Position numbers and translations under genes: made by a program
Source: Rhodosporidiobolus odoratus
Taxonomy: Eukaryota > Basidiomycota > Microbotryomycetes > Sporidiobolales > Sporidiobolaceae
Direction of reading: 5' to 3'
Length of the DNA: 64,000 nucleotides
Assembly: GCA_034387635.1 (NCBI GenBank)
Contig: JAOANU010000004.1
Location: 1,116,001 to 1,180,000, forward strand
Shown: positions 58,640 to 64,000 of the stretch, in pieces
How positions within the stretch are numbered: position 1 is the first letter of the stretch
Layout of the letters: every line of letters starts with the position of its first letter
Notes under the pieces: model-generated
What the model saw: the letters and a program-made list of their open reading frames with translations, nothing else
What the model was told of the DNA's origin: nothing
Databases searched by the model: none

Positions 58640-60232
58640 ATGCAGTACTCTGCCGCTACGATGTTGGTCACACAGCTGGAGATCGACTATCGGCACTACG
58701 AACCGGCGTACCCATCTCCCATCCTCACGCCATTCACCTCCACCTAACCTCCGTTCCCCTCAGGCGTATGGAAAATAGGCTGGTCAGCCGTGAGGCTGAA
58801 TTGCCCGGTCGACCAATTCGCCCTCATATGGGATGGTGTGACAACACGCATGCGCATACGAGGCGGTAACTTCGCCGTCTACGATGCCGCACATCCGGAT
58901 CGCCCTGCGCGCTGGGGAATCGAGCTCCAAGCAGGTTTGTTCCCGCCAACCGATAGCGGGCGCATCGAGATCGTTCCTATGAGCTCCCCTATTCACGTGC
59001 TGCTGCAGCTCTCGATCGAATTTCAAGACGGTGCAGATCCGTCGCCCGCGAATGAGCCAGTCGAGGTTCGGGGGTATCTGGCTGAAAGTGCGTTGTCCTT
59101 CGCATCATCCCACGGCCCAGTTCCTCAAGACTTACATCTACAGCGCTTCTTCACGACCCGGCTGCCTCAAATGTACTCCTCAATTTCCCACGCCAAAAGC
59201 GCCAACTGTGGACCTCAGAAGCTGTGCTCCGCCAAGCTCCGTACTTCGCCACCCTTCTTGCCCTCCGGCTTCGCAGAGAACACCTCATCCGATGCCCCTG
59301 TGCTCTCCTCCGCCTCCAGCATTCCCGTCTTCGGCGACTCTGACCACGAAACCGACACACGATTGCCGCCTATCTCACCCCTTTCCCCAACCGGTCTAGC
59401 CCGACCCCTCACAACAACTGCCTCTCATTCCCCAGCGTGCTCCGCCAAATCTGGACAAGCGAGGTCGTCCTTAGCCAGTCTCCCTATTTCAGAACCCTCC
59501 TTTCATCCCAATTCCGTGAAGGTAGTTCGGCGGCTGTACACGGTTATCCTGCCCAGGAGAGCGTTTCTACCATCAACTGGAAGGACTCGGACGAAGAAAA
59601 AGACGCGGCCCTTCCCGGAAAAACCTCATCGACGCGACCTTCTTTCTTCGGCTCACTACCTCCTTACAAAGTCGTCACAATCACCGAGTCTTGTTACTCT
59701 ACTTACCTCGCCGTGATCTGCTGAATGCAGAGCGGGTACATCGACTTTGCAACCCTTTCCTCCTCTTCTTCATCTTCCTCCAACAGCCAGAACCTCGGTG
59801 CGACTCCTCCTACCCCTGCCGGACCCCTTCGCACTTCCCTCTCCCGTATCTCCCAAGAGTGTCTACCGCCTCGCACACCACCTCAAACTCGCGCCTCTCT
59901 GTACCCTCGCCCGTGACAACTCCCGCTCTCAGCTCACCGTGAATAACGTCTTTGAGGAGCTGTTCAGTCCAATTGCCGAGTGCTACGACGAAGTTTGCGC
60001 CGCCGCTTGCGACTGTGCGTACCAGCATTCCAGGGGCGTGGTCGATAGCGAAGGGATGAAGAAAATGGAGGACACGCTCAACCTGGGCCAGCTTTCGCTT
60101 GGACAGGCTAAGGTTTGGATCACGCTGTTGATGACGATAGCGAGGAAGCGAAACGGCACGGCTTTCATCGAAACGGAGGGAGGGCGAAGAACGCGTTATC
60201 AGCGTAATCGACTTCTAGGTGAAAAGCTGTAA
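58640..60232 (+). CDS. BTB/POZ-domain protein with an N-terminal MATH-like region
   Basis: Probable adaptor for a Cullin-3 ubiquitin ligase, or a transcriptional or cytoskeletal BTB protein. Exons encode MQYSAATMLVTQLEIDYRHY (start uncertain) and VWKIGWSAVRLNCPVDQFAL with IWDGVTTRMRIRGGNFAVYD. GIELQAGLFPPTDSGRIEIV and HVLLQLSIEFQDGADPSP (a MATH-like beta sandwich) come next. After introns comes the BTB core: RQIWTSEVVLSQSPYFRTLL, KVVTITESCYSTYLAVICWM and QSGYIDFATLSSSSSSSSN. The C-terminus has SPKSVYRLAHHLKLAPLCTL, VNNVFEELFSPIAECYDEVC and LGQLSLGQAKVWITLLMTIA, ending NRLLGEKL at 60232. The first exon junction could not be reconciled with a canonical GT donor, so the 5' end is approximate. 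Confidence 0.65.
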
Positions 60233-60492
60233 TGGCAGCTGTTGCGACACGAGAGCCCGCTGGCGAGGCCTGTAAGGGAACCGGCTCACAGGTGTAGAGT
60301 CAATAATCGAGTTCGGGGATATTGGAGAAGAACTCGCGGCCCTATGGGAACAAGACGGGAGAGTAGTCGGTGTTCGGATCCAATCTCGTCCATTTCTTCG
60401 CGCCTTATCATACAACATGCGTACCAGCGAAGACAGAATATCCGAGTCAGCATACTCAGCGAGAGAACGGAACCACAGTAAGCCTTGACTAT

Positions 60493-63343
60493 CTAAACGG
60501 AGAAGACTGCAAACGCGCAGAAGAGCAAAGGCAGACGATCAGCCACGCACCACTGTTCGAGCAAAGGCGGAAACGAAGAAAAGCTGACCTTTGATGTAGT
60601 TCACGTCGAAGTACGCCTCCTTGAACGCCGCCGGATCCGCTGCAGCATCGGCACAAGTGGCATACTTAGCGGCACATGTTGGACCAGACGCGGTTGAGCT
60701 TTTCCAGGTGGCACTTTTGGCTGCCATTCGACCGCACACGCTGCAGAGAGCCAAGGTGAATGAGAATCAGGAATGGGCACCGGGGGCAGAAGAATGGAGG
60801 AAGACTGACTCAATATTCTGTGGGGCGAGGGGCGGAACTGAGAAGGTCAGCGTCAACGACTCCACAGGTATAGACGACAAAGCGTAGCGTACAAGGGTGA
60901 TCCATAGCTGCGAGAAGTATGTCCGAGTATCGCACGTTGAGCCGTCCCACGCTGCGACGGGGTAACCCCAGGTTTGAGGACGAGGCTCGCCGGCCGCCAC
61001 ATCAGAGGGGATCTTAGACCGGGGCCAGTGCCAAATGGAGATGCTGGAAGCACGAGGATCAACGAAGTCAGTAAGTTATGGCACAGACGGTAGCTCGAAC
61101 CACCCGAAAGGCGGGGAGGAGGAGAAATAGGGGAAACGCACCCAGTCTCAGCCATCTGCACCGCAAAAACTCCTCCACCCGCCTGGTTGAACCCCTCACC
61201 AAAGCTCGTCGGGTCGTTATCCTGTACTGAGCATGACGAGCCAGTCGCAGTGTCGCAGCTGTCCTTTGAGTATACCCAGGAGCCAGTCATGGGGATGCTT
61301 TTGTTGCGGTTGCAGCCGGAGAGGGTGTCTGCGTCAGACGGAATAGGGTCAAATCGACTCTGAAACCGGCTGGAGGGGGAAGGGCGTACGAATCGTAAGC
61401 TGGTTGTAGGTTCGCTCGTTGACGCCCTCGAGAATGTCGATTTCGCCCATGGTCGGCCACGGATCAATATCTGCGTAAGAGAAGGAACAGCAGCGATGAC
61501 GAGGAGGTCTGCTTATGTGCAACACTCTCGAGGCCTTCGTGCTGAACAGGGACGAAATTGCGAGTCAGGAGAACGGGAAGCGAGACGCACACATCCACAA
61601 CGCCGGCCATACGCCACATCCGACCGGCACATGCGCCAAGTCAAACAACAGTAACGTGCCCGGATCGTAAGCTGCAATGGACGAGATCCGTACGCTGCTG
61701 CGGTTTTGACCTGCGGCAAGGGTAGAAGTGCGATCTGCGCTGAGACGGGCGGTTCCGTCCGGATTGAGGGTGGCGAGACCTTGGGTAAGGGCGTCGGGGG
61801 CAGTGAGATAGCTGTGACATTTGCGAATGAATCACGGGCCGATGGAGGAGGAAAGGTGGGACAGGCAATACGAGGAAAACATCAGTCTTGGCGGATTCAA
61901 AGCCGGCGCGGGAAGGAAAGCAGCGTACGTGACTAAGCCATCTGTCGGATCCGTGAGATTAAAGTAGGAGAACTGCTCCGTATCGAAGAAGTCGCCGCTG
62001 CTGTATCTGCGGATGAGAACGGGAGTTGCGGCGGGCGGAGTAGGTGCGGTTGAGTAGGTGCGCGTCGGGGTGGGGTCTGCGAAGTACAGGATGTTGAGCC
62101 GCGCCGAGCGACTCAAAGTAAAAAGCACACGCACTCCAGGTGTATACTGAGGCAGAAACAGTCGAGCTGAGGGCGGGAGTCGTGCTGACGATGGAAGAGG
62201 ACAAAACGGAGGAGGAGGAGAAAACGGTAGTCGTTTCGACTGCGCTTGAGGCAAGTGACGCTGTGCTGCTTGCCGTAATCGTTACAGGTGTGGTCAACAC
62301 GACCAATGTCACAGTGGCAGTCGAGGTTGACACGCAGCTTGCTCCGTCAGCGGTCAGAGCATAACCTGTTCTGCATCCTGTTTTCGGGGCGTCGTTGAGC
62401 TCATTTGCCTACGAAGTTGGGGGTGGTGAGAGAGAAGCTTACGAAATGTACACTTCCCGCTTGCGCAGTACGCGTTCGAGTTGACCGGTCGAGCCTGGGC
62501 GGAGCAATCGCTCGAAGCTGAGCAACTCGCGGGGGTCGGCGCCGACGCTACTGCCGATGTCGAGATTGACAGCTTGCTCGTGCCCGCGGGCGACTGACTC
62601 GTACTGGACGTGCTGCTTGGAACAGTCGAGCCAATAGTGGAAACTCGTGATGAACTAGTCGAGGTTTTTACCGCCGAGGTGGCTGAGGACGTTCGCTTAG
62701 TTGAGCTGGAGAGATTCGTGCTTGATGCAGTCTTGACGCAACTTGATCCTGAAGCAATGTAGCCCGTCTTGCAGCCTGCCGGATTCGAAATACGAGCGAG
62801 TGAGCTCTGGCGAAATGAAAAAGACAAGAACTAAAGCGTACGGTAAGAACAAACACCCTTGTTGCAATACCGGTTACTGTTTGCGGGTATCGTGTTCGTA
62901 CAATCACCCGTGGTCGTGCACGACTGGCTAGCCGGTGCTGCGACCAGTACGGCTGTCTCACTCGCGGCGACGACGAAATTTATAGTGGATGAGTCGGTGC
63001 TTGTCAGGACGCAGGAGGACCCAGTGGAGCTGTATCCTAAACGACATCCTGTAGATAGCCAAATTGTGAGTACAGCGACGAAGAAGTGTTAACAGAAAGG
63101 TCTAGAAAACGTACGCCAACTACAAACACCGGAATCACAGTACCGATTTGCATTCGCGGGCGGGTTGTTGATACATTCCGCGCTAGACGTGCAAAACGAG
63201 CTCGCTGCTCGCCCACGCAGTCGCACGGCGGTTCGCTCCAAGGCAGGAATGCGGCGGAGGGGCGAAGCGCTCGCAAGGACGAAGGCCAGGGTGAAGGCGA
63301 CAACGGTGAGAAAACCCCGGCTTGGCATCGCGAAGGCGGGCAT
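60493..63343 (-). CDS. Secreted glycoside hydrolase family 16 protein, copy 3, with cysteine-rich modules
   Basis: Third and most diverged GH16 paralogue in the window. Start at 63343 (MPAFAMPSRGFLTVVAFTLA) or 63328, with a signal peptide. The first module is CTSSAECINNPPANANRYCD ... CSW-RCRLGYSSTGSSCV. Two further modules follow (CTTTGDCTNTIPANSNRYCN..., CSASSDCSAQARPVNSNAYC...), each split by introns, with long Ser/Thr linkers. The catalytic domain reads VPVGCGVWPALW, MGEIDILEGVNERTYNQLTI (ExDxxE kept), DPTSFGEGFNQAGGGVFAVQ, IPSDVAAGEPRPQTWGYPVA and CAAKYATCADAAADPAAFKE, ending NYIK-VFSV on a terminal microexon, stop at 60493. About eleven introns. It does not share the identical block found in copies 1 and 2. 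Confidence 0.85.
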
Positions 63344-64000
63344 TGCCGGTGAAAGCGTCAGAAAATCAAGCGAGAGAAGCAAGTCAAGGGAACCCCAGCT
63401 CGTGCGGACAGGTCAGTTAGAGAATCCCTATAGGCCGGAGTTCCAGCACGAAATCCAAGAAACGAGAACAGGGCTTCTCCCATTTCGGAGAACCCATGAG
63501 AGACAGCAGCAGGAAGGAATGGCAGGAATCGATCGCTAGACCGTCGGGGCGAGGCGGCAGGAGGGGGGAAGGGGGCGCGAGCTGATTCAAGGGAGAAGGC
63601 AGGAAGGGCTGGATCTGGGGCCGAGACTATTCTGATCGTAGCTGGGGCGAAGAGGAAGGAAGAAGGCGAGCCGGGGAACAAGCTAGCAGTGGGAAACAAC
63701 GAGCGAAGGTGTGTGAGCCACACAGAGGGTAACAGAGGACATGAGGCATACCGTAAACAAGAAAGAAGGAAGGGGCCAGCTCAGGCCTCTCCCTCCATAA
63801 TCCCGCTATCCCCTCGATATCGACGCTTGTGCCATTGCGTTCTATGCCGATGTAGCGGTCTATGCGATTACGAATCAGGTAGCTCCGCCTCCAAGTCGTC
63901 GAATTAAGCGTGTCGTTCGTAAGGGTAGGCGCCAGGTAGACTGTTCATCCACATCGGCGGCGGCTGAAGGCAGCCCATGGGGACGACGAAGCGCTGCCAG
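63344..64000. other. Right-edge intergenic sequence, upstream of GH16 copy 3
   Basis: About 650 nt to the end of the window. It contains the GH16 copy 3 promoter. Open frames on both strands here are short or low-order; no gene recognised. Confidence 0.45.

Overview
The window looks like a GC-rich basidiomycete nuclear chromosome, most likely a red yeast of the Rhodotorula/Rhodosporidium group (the genus is an inference). The genes are closely packed on both strands and interrupted by many short introns, mostly about 50-110 nt, that begin GT, usually carry a CTGAC-type branch site and end in CAG or TAG. Coding exons strongly prefer codons ending in C or G. I see no prokaryotic signals, tRNA, rRNA, transposon or CRISPR array.

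Layout, left to right: (1) 0-5 kb, the inositol-pyrophosphate kinase/phosphatase VIP1 (-), divergent from a TRAPP subunit 2-like gene (+). (2) 5-14 kb, a possible small ORF, an FHS/FucP-type sugar permease (-), an FAD aromatic hydroxylase (+) and the COMPASS subunit SWD1 (+). (3) 14-19 kb, a basic Ser-rich nuclear-type protein (-) next to a 52-bp poly-G run, then secreted GH16 glucanase copy 1 (-). (4) 19-24 kb, GTP cyclohydrolase I (+) and GT90 glycosyltransferase copy 1 (-). (5) 24-33 kb, a coiled-coil protein (-), an EST1/SMG7-like protein (+) and a MOSC-domain protein (-). (6) 33-38 kb, RPL35 (+) with an unusually long first intron, and a long disordered protein (-). (7) 38-47 kb, GH16 copy 2 (+), GT90 copy 2 (+) and UDP-galactopyranose mutase (-). 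(8) 48-58 kb, a ferric reductase (+) and the SET1 histone methyltransferase (-). (9) 58-64 kb, a BTB-domain protein (+) and GH16 copy 3 (-).

Two themes stand out. The first is surface polysaccharide: three secreted GH16 enzymes with repeated cysteine-rich modules, two GT90 (CAP10-type) transferases, a UDP-galactopyranose mutase and a fucose-permease-like transporter lie within 64 kb. The second is chromatin: SET1 and SWD1, two subunits of one complex, are both present.

The strongest unusual signal is a 189-nt block that is identical, whole intron included, between GH16 copies 1 and 2. These copies lie 22 kb apart in opposite orientation, and other introns of the pair are clearly diverged; this points to recent gene conversion. 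Other points worth a look are stop codons lying inside consensus splice donors in two genes, a perfect 13-bp hairpin plus repeated GGTATGCG octamers in the UGM/ferric reductase intergenic region, and coding-like sequence that changes frame upstream of VIP1. Gene ends are accurate where stated; exon boundaries were inferred by eye.
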